A stretch of 64,000 nucleotides of DNA from an uncultured Collinsella sp. (GCA_900542315.1 UQMV01000003.1:33438-97437); one strand, 5' to 3'; counted from the stretch's first letter, positions 32,540 to 43,227 are shown. Translations and numbers: made by a program. Notes: generated by a model from the letters alone, not told the origin.

Positions 32540-33916
32540 GTGGAAACCAAGCAATACCCCGACATGGAGTGCGACGTCGTCATTGCCGGCTGCGGCGTAG
32601 CGGGCCTGTACGCGGCTCTCAATCTGCCGACGAGCACGCGCGTGATCATGCTCTCCAAGGGCGCTGTCGACGAGTGCGATTCGATGCTCGCGCAGGGCGG
32701 TATCTGCGTGCTGCCCGAGGGCTCGGACTACGACGCCTTCTTTGAGGACACCATGCACGCCGGCCATTACGAGAACCGTCGCGAGAGCGTCGACATCATG
32801 ATCCGCTCGAGCCGTTCGGTCATCAACGACCTGCTGGCCATGGGCGTGGACTTTGAGCGCAAGGCCGATGGCAGCCTCGACTTCACTCGCGAGGGCGCGC
32901 ACAGCCGCCCGCGTATCGCCTTCCATGCCGACATTACGGGTAAGGAGATTACGACCAAGCTGCTCCAGGCCGTGCGCAAGCTGGACAACGTGCAGATTCT
33001 TGAGCACGTGGCCATGACCGACATTCTGACCGGCGAGCGCGACGGCGCCACGGTGTGCACCGGCGTCATCGCCGTTCCCGTGGACGAGGACGATTCGGCT
33101 CGTCCCGCCGACGAGCTGGTAAATGCCGCCGAGGGCGTGCATGCCGGCAAGCCGTTTGAGATTCACGCCTGCCATACGCTGTGGGCGACGGGCGGCATCG
33201 GTGGCGTATACGACCACTCGACCAACTACCCGCAGCTCACGGGCGACGCCTGCTACATCGCCCAGGAGCACGGCATTACGATGGAGCACCTGGACTACGT
33301 GCAGATTCACCCCACGGGCCTGTTCTCGCCGCAGCCGGGCCGCACCTTTCTGATCAGCGAGAGCTGCCGCGGCGAAGGCGCGATTCTGCTCAATGCCGCC
33401 GGCGAGCGTTTTACCGACGAGCTGCAGCCGCGCGATGTGGTCGCCGCCGCCATCCGCGAGCAGATGAAGCAGGACGGCACCGAGCACGAGTGGCTGAGCT
33501 TTGCCCCGGTCGAGCGCGACGTGGTGACCGGGCACTTTGCCAACATCCGCGCGCGCTGTCTGGAGGACGGTCGCGACATCTTGGACGAGCCCATCCCCGT
33601 CACGCCCACGCAGCACTACTTTATGGGCGGCGTGTGGGTTGACAAGGACGGCCGCACCTCGATGCCCGAGCTCTACGCCGCCGGCGAGACGGCTTGCAAC
33701 GGCGTGCACGGCAAGAACCGCCTGGCCTCCAACAGCCTGCTTGAGTCCCTCGTCTGGGGTCGTCGCGCCGCTTGGCGTATGCGCACCGGCGAGTCGCTTG
33801 CCGTGGAGCAGGCGGGCGAGCCCGCGCTCGACGGACGTCACCGCGCCCTGAGCGCCGACACCCTTGCAATCGATGATTTGGCCCGTGCCGCCGGCACGCA
33901 GGCCGCGGAGGAGTAG
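32540..33916 (+). CDS. nadB: L-aspartate oxidase
   Basis: 458 residues, FAD-dependent; makes iminoaspartate for NadA. The dinucleotide fold DVVIAGCGVAGLYAA, the substrate loop REGAHSRPRIAF and HPTGLF are those of the NadB/fumarate reductase family; the context fixes it as NadB. It is shorter than E. coli NadB (540) at the C-terminus. The start is GTG 32540, preceded by AAGGGAGAGG. Confidence 0.92.
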   Translation: METKQYPDMECDVVIAGCGVAGLYAALNLPTSTRVIMLSKGAVDECDSMLAQGGICVLPEGSDYDAFFEDTMHAGHYENRRESVDIMIRSSRSVINDLLAMGVDFERKADGSLDFTREGAHSRPRIAFHADITGKEITTKLLQAVRKLDNVQILEHVAMTDILTGERDGATVCTGVIAVPVDEDDSARPADELVNAAEGVHAGKPFEIHACHTLWATGGIGGVYDHSTNYPQLTGDACYIAQEHGITMEHLDYVQIHPTGLFSPQPGRTFLISESCRGEGAILLNAAGERFTDELQPRDVVAAAIREQMKQDGTEHEWLSFAPVERDVVTGHFANIRARCLEDGRDILDEPIPVTPTQHYFMGGVWVDKDGRTSMPELYAAGETACNGVHGKNRLASNSLLESLVWGRRAAWRMRTGESLAVEQAGEPALDGRHRALSADTLAIDDLARAAGTQAAEE

Positions 33917-33919
33917 ACC

Positions 33920-34780
33920 ATGAATCCCATTACCATGAAGCTCGTCGTCGATGATCTGATTTTGCAGGCCCTGCGCGAGGACATCACCTTTGAGGACGTG
34001 AGCACGGCGAGCGTGTGCCCCACGGCGCGCCCCGCCACCGTTGAGCTCATCGCCAAGGCAGATGGCATCATCGCGGGCCTGGATGTGTTCGCCCGCACCT
34101 TTGAGCTGCTGGATTCGCAGAGCTCGGTGCTGCTCGACGTTGCCGATGGTGACGAGGTGCATGCCGGCGACCATGTGGGTCAGGTGCGCGGCGATGCGCG
34201 TGTACTGCTTTCGGGTGAGCGCGTGGCGCTCAACTACCTGCAGCGCATGAGCGGTATCGCTACCTATACGCACCAGATGGCTGCGGCGCTCGAGGGCACC
34301 AAGACCGTGCTCGTCGACACGCGCAAGACCACGCCGGGCATGCGCGTGTTTGAGAAGGCGGCGGTCGAGATCGGCGGCGGCAGCAACCACCGCTACAACC
34401 TGTCGACGGCCGTCATGCTCAAGGACAACCACATCGATGCCGCCGGTGGCGTGACGCGCGCGATCGAGATGGCGCGCGCCCATGCGTCGTTTACCACGAC
34501 GGTCGAGATTGAGTGCGAGAACCTGGACATGGTACGCGAAGCCGTGGAGGCCGGTGCCGACATTATCATGCTCGACAACATGACCCATGACGACATGGCT
34601 GCCGCGATTGAGCTTATCGCCGGTCGCGCCAAGACCGAGTGCTCGGGCAACGTGGACGCCAGCAATATCCGTGCACTCGCCGACCTGGGCGTTGACTTTA
34701 TTAGCTCGGGCGCCCTGACGCACTCTGCGCCGATCCTCGACCTCTCGCTTAAGCACCTGCGTCTGCTGGACGGTAAATAA
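33920..34780 (+). CDS. nadC: Nicotinate-nucleotide pyrophosphorylase (carboxylating)
   Basis: 286 residues; converts quinolinate and PRPP to nicotinate mononucleotide. Signatures VALNYLQRMSGIAT, DTRKTTPGMR and the catalytic KDNHI are visible. It starts 3 bases after nadB and its stop overlaps the niaR start (TAATG). Confidence 0.96.
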   Translation: MNPITMKLVVDDLILQALREDITFEDVSTASVCPTARPATVELIAKADGIIAGLDVFARTFELLDSQSSVLLDVADGDEVHAGDHVGQVRGDARVLLSGERVALNYLQRMSGIATYTHQMAAALEGTKTVLVDTRKTTPGMRVFEKAAVEIGGGSNHRYNLSTAVMLKDNHIDAAGGVTRAIEMARAHASFTTTVEIECENLDMVREAVEAGADIIMLDNMTHDDMAAAIELIAGRAKTECSGNVDASNIRALADLGVDFISSGALTHSAPILDLSLKHLRLLDGK

Positions 34781-35325
34781 TGGATGCCCGCGAGCGTCGC
34801 CGTGCCATCATGGGCGTGCTCGAGCGAGCCAAGGGCCCCGTCTCCGGCAGCGCACTTGCTCGTGAGGTGGGTGTGAGCCGCCAGATTGTCGTGCAAGACA
34901 TCGCCCTGCTGCGCGCCGATGGGCACGATATCGTGGCGACCAATCGCGGCTACGTGCTGCAGGAAGCCGCGAGTAGCCCCGCCGTGCCCACACGTCTTGT
35001 TAAGGTTCGCCACAGCGTGGAGCAGGCGGGCGATGAGCTTACGAGTATCGTCGACGCCGGAGGCGCCGTGCTCAACGTGATCGTCAATCACCGCGTGTAC
35101 GGTAAGATCACGGCCGACCTGGACATCCGCAATCGTCGCGATGTTGAGCGCTACCTGCACGATATCGAGAGCGGCAAGAGTTTCCCGCTACTAACGGTGA
35201 CGAGCGGCTATCACTTCCATCGCATCGCGGCGGAGGACGAGCAAACCCTCGACGAGATCGAGGCGATGCTCAAGGAGAAGGGCTACCTAGCAGACCTGAT
35301 GCCTTACGAGGACGATCTATCGTAG
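34780..35325 (+). CDS. niaR: NAD biosynthesis repressor NiaR
   Basis: 181 residues: an N-terminal winged HTH (SGSALAREVGVSRQIVVQDI) and the 3H domain named for three conserved histidines (VRHSVEQ, VNHRVYG, SGYHFHRI), which binds nicotinate. It is expected to repress the operon it ends when nicotinate is available. Start ATG 34780 shares one base with the nadC stop. Confidence 0.93.
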   Translation: MDARERRRAIMGVLERAKGPVSGSALAREVGVSRQIVVQDIALLRADGHDIVATNRGYVLQEAASSPAVPTRLVKVRHSVEQAGDELTSIVDAGGAVLNVIVNHRVYGKITADLDIRNRRDVERYLHDIESGKSFPLLTVTSGYHFHRIAAEDEQTLDEIEAMLKEKGYLADLMPYEDDLS

Positions 35326-35327
35326 CC

Positions 35328-35360
35328 GACGCTGCAAACGCCCCTAAGCGGCAATCTGCA
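35328..35360. repeat. Partial family D module after niaR
   Basis: CCGACGCTGCAAACGCCCCT and then AGCGGCAATCTGC match the central part of the module at 40577-40612, 2 bases after the niaR stop, without the GTTACGCGG hairpin. Confidence 0.55.
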
Positions 35361-35385
35361 GCGGTGCCAAATTAGTTATCCGCAC

Positions 35386-35427
35386 AAAAAAGGAGGCCTC
35401 CGCGGCGATGCGGAGGCCTCCTTTTTT
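35386..35427. terminator. Bidirectional terminator between niaR and ferredoxin
   Basis: AAAAAAGGAGGCCTCCGC-ggcgat-GCGGAGGCCTCC then TTTTTT; 18-bp stem with T-tracts on both strands, serving the convergent genes. Confidence 0.95.
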
Positions 35428-35465
35428 GTGCACGGTGTACTTTTGAGTGTGCAAGTGGGGAGTTG

Positions 35466-35651
35466 TTACTCCTCGACGATCTCGGTGATCGCGCCGGCGG
35501 GGCAAGCGTCCTGGCAAGCGCCACAGGCGACGCAGGAGTCCTCGTCAGCGACGGTAGCGACGTCCTGGAGCTCCAGAACGCCGGCGGGGCAGGAGTCGAC
35601 GCAAACGCCACAAGCGATGCACTCGTCGGCATCAATTACGGGATGAGCCAT
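35466..35651 (-). CDS. Ferredoxin, 2[4Fe-4S]
   Basis: 61 residues with two cluster motifs, CIACGVCVDSCPAG and CVACGACQDACPAG. A bacterial-type low-potential electron carrier, typical of anaerobes. The ATG at 35651 is in frame with the conserved MAHPVIDADEC start; upstream sequence is not ferredoxin-like. Confidence 0.95.
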   Translation of the reverse strand: MAHPVIDADECIACGVCVDSCPAGVLELQDVATVADEDSCVACGACQDACPAGAITEIVEE

Positions 35652-35906
35652 GGTAGTTTCCTCTCTGTTGACCGACGCTACAGACGATGCGCGCCGGTTT
35701 GATTCGGGCAAAAACATACCACGGGAGCGACCGTTTGCAATACCCTCTGGCCGGCATCTTCATACCGTTCGCCGAGTATGCCAAGGTTTACTAAAAAACG
35801 CGCAGGTGGGGCCGTTGAGCTGCGCAAATGTTAGCTAAAGGTGACTTGAAATATTGAGCTATTGAGCGCGCCTGCGGAAAGGGCATCCCGTTATTTGGCC
35901 GAAAAA

Positions 35907-35952
35907 CGGGTCGCAGTTTCCGGTTGGGCCCGCTAGCGGAAACTGCGACCCG
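35907..35952. repeat. Palindrome CGGGTCGCAGTTTCCG type
   Basis: Perfect 16-bp arms at 35907-35922 and 35937-35952 around a 14-base loop. Single copy in this window, same design as the other intergenic hairpins. Confidence 0.8.
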
Positions 35953-36110
35953 GAATCCACGCTCAAACCGGGACGAGCTTTCCGCAAGACAGCCCCAGGC
36001 ACCCCCGGACGCAAACCTCAGCTATCCCTACATAGATCTCGATAGATTTGCCGAGAACTCCAACAACGCGTCTACCTGCGCATTTAAGAACCTAAACTCT
36101 CAGCAATAAG

Positions 36111-36145
36111 AAATCTTATATGAATTGACTTAGATTTTGTATATT
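36111..36145 (+). promoter_or_regulatory. Candidate HspR operator and promoter of dnaK
   Basis: A 27-bp element with ends AAATCT (36111-36116) and AGATTT (36132-36137) and the shared core AAATCTTATAT, GACTTAGATTT. The same element precedes clpB. A -10 TATATT (36140-36145) follows directly. Confidence 0.7.
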
Positions 36146-36246
36146 CCGGCCCATAAGGGGATACACTACATCCTGAAAGACAAGCCGAAACACCGCTCGG
36201 CAGACCGCCGAGTCGGTGCAAACGCACAAGAGAGAGGGAATTTCTA

Positions 36247-38139
<1,893 letters not shown>

Positions 38140-38141
38140 TC

Positions 38142-38984
38142 ATGTCCGCCCGTAAAGCTCGCACGGAGGCGGCCGCCGTTGGTGCCGCCCCCGTTGACTC
38201 TGAGGAGAAGGACGTGAAGATTCCCGTAGAGGCCGTCGACGATACCGAGGCCAACGAGGCCGCGGCCGCCGAGGCTGTCGAGAACCAGGTAGAGGATTCC
38301 AACAAGGAGGCGACGATGACCGAGGACGAGATGGTGGAAGCTGCTATCCGCGCCGGTGAGGAAGCCGCCGACAACGACTTTAAGCTCAAGTTCGAGCAGG
38401 CCCAAAAGGAGCTCGCCGACGTGCGCAGCGAGCTCGATGCTGCGGCAGAGGCCCAGAAGGCCGCCGAGGACAAGGCAAAGGACGCCACCGAGCGCACCGC
38501 CCGTCTGCAGGCCGACTGGGAGAACTTCCGTCGCCGCACTGCCAACGAGCGCATCGCCGAGCGCGAGCGCGCGACCGAGAAGCTCGTCACTGCGCTGCTG
38601 CCGGTGGTCGACGATATCGAGCGTGCGATCGACCATGCCCGCAGCCAGGAGCTTGCCGACGACTTTAAGCAGTTCGTCGACGGCGTCGACGCGGTGCATG
38701 CCAAGCTGCTCGATGTGTTTGCGCACGAGGGCGTTGAGCCCATCGACCCCAAGGGCGAGGCGTTCAATCCGCTCGAGCACCAGGCCGTGGGTCGCGTCGA
38801 GGACGCGTCGCAGTACGACGAGACTGTCAACGACGTGTACCAGAAGGGCTACCGCATGGCGGACCGCATCCTGCGTTCCGCGATGGTGACGGTGACCTAC
38901 GGTGGCGAGAAGCGCCCCGCACCGGAGCCCGAAGCGGCGCCCGAGGATGCTGCGGCCGATACGGCCGAGAGCACCGAGGAGTAA
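38142..38984 (+). CDS. grpE: Nucleotide exchange factor GrpE
   Basis: 280 residues from ATG 38142, longer than most GrpE. The first 60-80 residues are acidic and low in complexity, then a long coiled coil and the C-terminal beta domain (GEAFNPLEHQAVG, YQKGYRMADRILRSAMVTV). A second in-frame ATG at 38316 is preceded by a strong AAGGAGG and would give 222 residues, nearer to the family norm; the first ATG has only a weak GAGGA. Either or both starts may be used. Confidence 0.93.
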   Translation: MSARKARTEAAAVGAAPVDSEEKDVKIPVEAVDDTEANEAAAAEAVENQVEDSNKEATMTEDEMVEAAIRAGEEAADNDFKLKFEQAQKELADVRSELDAAAEAQKAAEDKAKDATERTARLQADWENFRRRTANERIAERERATEKLVTALLPVVDDIERAIDHARSQELADDFKQFVDGVDAVHAKLLDVFAHEGVEPIDPKGEAFNPLEHQAVGRVEDASQYDETVNDVYQKGYRMADRILRSAMVTVTYGGEKRPAPEPEAAPEDAAADTAESTEE

Positions 38985-38989
38985 TTGAG

Positions 38990-39019
38990 AAGGGCCCCGG
39001 GGCAACACCCGGGGCCCTT
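38990..39019 (+). terminator. Intra-operon terminator after grpE
   Basis: AAGGGCCCCGGG and CCCGGGGCCCTT form a 12-bp stem followed by TTCT. With its weak T-tract it may only reduce transcription into dnaJ and hspR. Confidence 0.75.
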
Positions 39020-39091
39020 TCTGGCCTAGTGCCATATGAAAGTATGAGCCGCCGCCCGCTGGGCGACGGATGAAACAGGAGAGGAGCTACG

Positions 39092-40057
39092 ATGGCTGCA
39101 GGCAAAACCTTCTATGACATCCTGGGCGTATCCAAGAGCGCCTCCGACAAAGAGATCAAGAGCGCGTTTCGCAAGCTCGCGCAAAAATATCACCCCGATG
39201 CCGGCGGCGATGAGGCCAAGTTCAAGGAGATCAGCGAGGCCTACGAGACGCTTTCGGACGAGAAGAAGCGCAAAGAGTACGACCAGATGCTCATGTTTGG
39301 CGGTATGCCGGGCGCAGGCGGCGCGTATGGCGGCGGCTACGGTGCCGGCGCGGGTGCCAGCGGCTGGGGCGACATCTTCGACAGCATCTTTAGCGGCAAC
39401 GGTGCCTGGGGTAGCGATTGGGGCTCGGGCTTTGCCGGGGCTGCGGGCGCTGCCGGTGCCGGCGCGGGTCGCAGCCGCGCTCGCAAGGGCGGCGACCTGT
39501 CGTTGACTGTCGACGTAACGGCCGAGGATGCGTTCCGCGGCGTGACGCACAAGGTCACCTACCGCATTCCCTCGACAGGCGAGCAGCAGACCATCACGGT
39601 CTCGGTGCCTGCGGGTGCGGTCGACGGCGGCAAGCTGCGCTACAAGCGTCGCGGCGAGTATGGCGTTGCGGGTGGCGAGCGCGGCGACCTGGTCGTGACC
39701 ACGCATGTGGAGGAGCACCCGCTGTTTAAGCGCAAAGGCGCCGACGTGACCATGGAGGTACCGGTCTCGGTCTACGAGGCGGCGCTCGGCTGCACGGTGG
39801 ACGTGCCGACGCCCGGCGGTGCGACGGTTCGTCTGAAGGTGCCCGCGGGTACCCAGACGGGCAAGAAGTTCCGCTTTAAGGAGATGGGCGCGCCCGACGT
39901 TAAGCACCGTGGCCGTACGGGCGCGCTGCTCGTTGAGATCAAGGTGCAGGTTCCCACGAACCTGTCCGATGACGAGCGCGATGCCATGACCAAGCTGCGC
40001 GAGGCCGACACGCGCGACTACCGCGAGAAGGTCAACCGTTACAAGGCGACGTACTAG
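39092..40057 (+). CDS. dnaJ: Co-chaperone DnaJ/CbpA without zinc fingers
   Basis: 321 residues: J-domain with the HPD motif (AQKYHPDAGG), a Gly/Ala-rich linker, and two beta-barrel C-terminal domains. The CxxCxGxG zinc repeats of classical DnaJ are absent, so it is a class B (CbpA-like) J protein. It stimulates the DnaK ATPase. GAGAGGAG precedes ATG 39092. Confidence 0.92.
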   Translation: MAAGKTFYDILGVSKSASDKEIKSAFRKLAQKYHPDAGGDEAKFKEISEAYETLSDEKKRKEYDQMLMFGGMPGAGGAYGGGYGAGAGASGWGDIFDSIFSGNGAWGSDWGSGFAGAAGAAGAGAGRSRARKGGDLSLTVDVTAEDAFRGVTHKVTYRIPSTGEQQTITVSVPAGAVDGGKLRYKRRGEYGVAGGERGDLVVTTHVEEHPLFKRKGADVTMEVPVSVYEAALGCTVDVPTPGGATVRLKVPAGTQTGKKFRFKEMGAPDVKHRGRTGALLVEIKVQVPTNLSDDERDAMTKLREADTRDYREKVNRYKATY

Positions 40058-40129
40058 TCTGGTTGTGGCGTACGCCCGCGCCCGCGGGCTTATGATGGAC
40101 GATAACGAGACGGAAAGGGGTCAGGTAGC

Positions 40130-40546
40130 ATGGCCGAGGACAATAGGAACAAACCGCTGTACATGATCAGCGTGGCGGCCGAGCTGACCGGCATGCATCC
40201 GCAGACCCTACGCGTCTACGAGTCCAAGGGCCTGGTGAACCCCCAGCGCTCGGGCGGTAACACGCGCCTGTATTCGCGTGCCGATATCGAGCGCCTGGAG
40301 CTCATCAACCAGCTGACCGACGAGGGCATCAACCTTGCCGGCGTGGTGCGCATCCTCGATATGAAGGAGCGTGCGGAGGAGCGCGAGCGCGAGAACGAAA
40401 AACTCCGTGCCCGCGTGCGCCAGCTCGAGGACGAGCTGCACGAGTACAAGATGCAGAAGAAGATCACCGCCCTGGCCCCGCGCGACGGCTCGGTTAACCC
40501 CGAACAGGTCATGCGCAAACTTTTGGGCGCAGGCGGGGATTTGTAG
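40130..40546 (+). CDS. hspR: Heat-shock repressor HspR (MerR family)
   Basis: 138 residues: MerR-type HTH (MISVAAELTGMHPQTLRVYE, GGNTRLYSRADIERL) and a C-terminal coiled coil. HspR represses the dnaK operon and clpB in actinobacteria, with DnaK as co-repressor. Both target promoters in this window share a 27-bp inverted repeat. GAAAGGGG precedes ATG 40130. Its stop codon touches a family D hairpin. Confidence 0.95.
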   Translation: MAEDNRNKPLYMISVAAELTGMHPQTLRVYESKGLVNPQRSGGNTRLYSRADIERLELINQLTDEGINLAGVVRILDMKERAEERERENEKLRARVRQLEDELHEYKMQKKITALAPRDGSVNPEQVMRKLLGAGGDL

Positions 40547-40573
40547 TTACGCGGTTTTGCCAAACCGCGTAAC
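40546..40573. repeat. Family D hairpin, copy 3, at the hspR stop codon
   Basis: GTTACGCGGTTT and AAACCGCGTAAC around TGCC, beginning with the last base of the hspR TAG. It opens the most complete family D module, which runs to about 40790. Confidence 0.9.
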
Positions 40574-40586
40574 CAGTCGACGCTGC

Positions 40587-40685
40587 AAGCCCGTCAGAGC
40601 GGCAATCTGCCTTTCAACTTCGGCGGCATGATCAAAAGATCAATGCCGCCTTGTTTCAAGGCACCTTGCTCGCTCTGGCGGGCTT
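40587..40685 (+). ncRNA. Candidate structured RNA: two nested stems of family D module
   Basis: A 15-bp outer stem (40587-40601 with 40671-40685, one G-U pair) encloses an inner hairpin GGCGGCATGATC-aaaa-GATC-a-ATGCCGCC (40622-40650) followed by TTGTTTC. The copy at 20.8 kb keeps both stems with different bases. Flanking GACGCTGC and CGCTGTCCG are constant. Whether it is a functional RNA or part of a mobile element is not known. Confidence 0.5.
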
Positions 40686-40926
40686 TCGCTGTCCGCGCCA
40701 AAACATCGGCGTTGCCATGGCCCGGATGTGGCACTTGGGGACGTTCCTTATGTGCCGGCACTTTGGGACACTCCTTGTCAAGAGATTGGCGAAAGATGCT
40801 TGTCATGTACTTTACTGAGATAAAGTGAACGTGCAGATTCGTAACCCACTTGCAACCGTTCTATGGCACGATATTGAACGAATGTATGCTATGCGCCCGA
40901 GCCTTTCGGGCAGAGTGGGAGACAGT
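40686..40926. other. Spacer before the hydratase gene
   Basis: The end of the family D module (CGTTGCCATGGCCCGGATGT, TTGGGGACGTTCC) shares about 45 bases with the region after pyrE at 12750-12793. Then ACTGAGATAAAGTG precedes a probable leader. GTGGGAGAC lies before ATG 40927. Confidence 0.5.
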
Positions 40927-43227
40927 ATGGTTAAGCTGTACGAGGACGGCATCTACCTGCGTAACGGCAGCGAGGTTGTGCCTGCGGCCGAGGCTGCCGA
41001 GCGCGGTATTAAGCAGGCGCCCGAGGATGCCAAGCGTGGCACCATTGCGTATTCGATCCTTCAGGCACACAACACGTCCGGCGACCCCGATGCGCTCAAG
41101 ATTCGCTTCGATGCCATGGCGAGCCACGACATCACCTTTGTCGGCATCATCCAGACGGCGCGCGCCTCGGGCATGGAGCAGTTCCCGCTGCCTTACGTGC
41201 TCACCAACTGCCACAACTCGCTGTGCGCCGTGGGCGGCACCATCAACGAGGACGACCATGTCTTTGGCCTTTCCGCGGCCAAAAAATACGGCGGCATTTT
41301 CGTCCCGCCGCACATCGCCGTCATCCACTCCTTTATGCGTGAGAACTTCGCCGGCTGCGGCAAGATGATCCTGGGCTCCGACTCGCACACCCGCTATGGC
41401 GCCCTGGGCACCATGGCCGTGGGCGAGGGCGGTGGCGAGCTGGCAAAGCAGCTGCTGCGCGACACCTACGATGTCGCCTATCCCGGCGTCGTTGCCATCT
41501 ACCTCACGGGCGCCCCGCGCCCCGGCGTTGGCCCGCACGACGTGGCGCTCGCCATCATCCGTGCCGTCTTTGCCAAGGGTTACGTTAAGAACAAGGTCAT
41601 GGAGTTCGTGGGCCCGGGCATCGCGAGCATGACGACCGACTACCGCAACGGCGTCGACGTCATGACCACCGAGACCACCTGCCTTTCTTCCATCTGGGCC
41701 ACCGACGAGGACACGCACGCGTTTTTGACCATGCACGGCCGCGGCGACGACTACCGCGAGCTCAAGCCCGCCGATGTTGCCTACTACGACGGCTGCGTCG
41801 AGGTCGACCTGTCGAGCATCAAGCCCATGATCGCGCTGCCGTTCCATCCTTCCAACGGCTTTGAGATTGACGAGCTCAACGAGAACCTCAAGGACATCCT
41901 GCATGAGGTGGAGCTCGAGGCCGCCAAGATTGGCGAGGGCAAGACGCACTTTAGCCTGCTCGACAAGATCGTCGACGGCAAGCTGCACGTGCAGCAGGGC
42001 GTTATCGCCGGCTGCTCGGGCGGTAACTACGACTCCGTGGTCCAGGCTGCCCGCGTGCTTAAGGGCGCCAACACCGGCTGCGGCGAGTTCTCGCTGTCGG
42101 TCTATCCCACAAGCCAGCCCGTGGCGCTCGAGCTCACGCGCCGCGGCTACATCTACGACCTTATGGAGGCCGGTGCGATCGTCCGCACGGCGTTCTGCGG
42201 CCCGTGCTTCGGTGCCGGCGACACGCCCGCCAACAACGGCCTGTCCATCCGCCACACCACCCGCAACTTCCCCAACCGTGAGGGTTCCAAGCCGGGTAAT
42301 GGCCAGCTGAGCGCCGTGGCCCTGATGGACGCCCGCTCCATTGCGGCGACGGCTGCCAACGGCGGCATCCTGACGCCGGCGACCGACCTGCCCGAGGAGA
42401 CTTGGGATGAGGCCTGTGAGTACACCTTCGACGACGCTCCCTACAAGAAGCGCGTGTACTGGGGCTTTGGCAAGGCAGAGCCTGCCGACGAGCTGGTCGA
42501 AGGCCCCAACATCAAGCCGTGGCCCGCGATGGAGCCCCTCGGCGACGACATCCTGCTCAAGGTGTGCTCCAAGATCATGGACCCAGTCACCACGACTGAC
42601 GAGCTCATTCCCTCGGGTGAGACGAGTTCCTTCCGCTCCAACCCGCTGGGCCTGGCCGAGTTTACGCTGAGCCGTCGCGACCCGGCCTACGTGGGCCGTT
42701 CCAAGGAGGTCGACGCCGTGGAGAAGCGCCGCGTGGCCGGCGAGTCCGCGGGTGACCTGGCGGCACTCGATGCCGAGCTTGCCAGCGTGTTTGAGGCACT
42801 GGCCGGCGCCGGTGTCGCGGCCGATGCCAAGGCGACCGAGTACGGCTCTATGCTCTACGCCAAGAAGCCCGGCGACGGTTCTGCCCGCGAGCAGGCCGCG
42901 AGCTGCCAGCGCGTAATTGGCGGCCTGGCCAACATCGTCCACGAGTACGCCACCAAGCGCTATCGCTCCAACGTGATGAACTGGGGCATGGTGCCCTTCC
43001 AGATGGAGGCGGAGCCCAACTTTGAGGTGGGCGATTACGTCTTTGTGCCGGGTATCCGCGCCGCGCTCGATGGCGACCTAAAGGACATCGCCGCCTACGT
43101 GGTGCGTGCCGACGGTGCGGTCGAGCAGATTGAGCTCTACATTGCCGATATGACGGCAGAGGAGCGTGCCATCGTCAAGGCCGGCTGCCTGATCAACTAC
43201 AACAAGTTCAAGGCCGCTGCCGAGTAA
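40927..43227 (+). CDS. Aconitase-family hydratase
   Basis: 766 residues. A 4Fe-4S (de)hydratase of the aconitase superfamily: cluster cysteines in AGCSGGNYD and FCGPCFGAGD, LGSDSHTRYGALGTMAVGEGG and a swivel-like C-terminal domain. It resembles the group containing E. coli YbhJ rather than AcnA/AcnB, so the substrate is uncertain. GGGAG before ATG 40927 decides the start; an extension to 40825 is possible but lacks a ribosome site. Single gene. Confidence 0.85.
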   Translation: MVKLYEDGIYLRNGSEVVPAAEAAERGIKQAPEDAKRGTIAYSILQAHNTSGDPDALKIRFDAMASHDITFVGIIQTARASGMEQFPLPYVLTNCHNSLCAVGGTINEDDHVFGLSAAKKYGGIFVPPHIAVIHSFMRENFAGCGKMILGSDSHTRYGALGTMAVGEGGGELAKQLLRDTYDVAYPGVVAIYLTGAPRPGVGPHDVALAIIRAVFAKGYVKNKVMEFVGPGIASMTTDYRNGVDVMTTETTCLSSIWATDEDTHAFLTMHGRGDDYRELKPADVAYYDGCVEVDLSSIKPMIALPFHPSNGFEIDELNENLKDILHEVELEAAKIGEGKTHFSLLDKIVDGKLHVQQGVIAGCSGGNYDSVVQAARVLKGANTGCGEFSLSVYPTSQPVALELTRRGYIYDLMEAGAIVRTAFCGPCFGAGDTPANNGLSIRHTTRNFPNREGSKPGNGQLSAVALMDARSIAATAANGGILTPATDLPEETWDEACEYTFDDAPYKKRVYWGFGKAEPADELVEGPNIKPWPAMEPLGDDILLKVCSKIMDPVTTTDELIPSGETSSFRSNPLGLAEFTLSRRDPAYVGRSKEVDAVEKRRVAGESAGDLAALDAELASVFEALAGAGVAADAKATEYGSMLYAKKPGDGSAREQAASCQRVIGGLANIVHEYATKRYRSNVMNWGMVPFQMEAEPNFEVGDYVFVPGIRAALDGDLKDIAAYVVRADGAVEQIELYIADMTAEERAIVKAGCLINYNKFKAAAE

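Larger units (their letters stand above)
35652..36246. other. Spacer between ferredoxin and dnaK
   Basis: Contains a 46-bp palindrome at 35907-35952, a heat-shock operator/promoter at 36111-36145 and an untranslated dnaK leader of about 90 bases with AGAGAGGG before the ATG. No gene is seen. Confidence 0.7.

Noticed and set aside
32522..34756. 744-codon minus-strand frame opposite nadB and nadC
   Set aside because: Antisense shadow; the nad genes are intact, well spaced and have ribosome sites.
40861..42942. 693-codon minus-strand frame opposite the hydratase
   Set aside because: Antisense shadow with no recognisable domain.
40825..43227. Longer hydratase start at 40825
   Set aside because: The added 34 residues are not aconitase-like and lack a ribosome site; ATG 40927 has GGGAG at the right distance.
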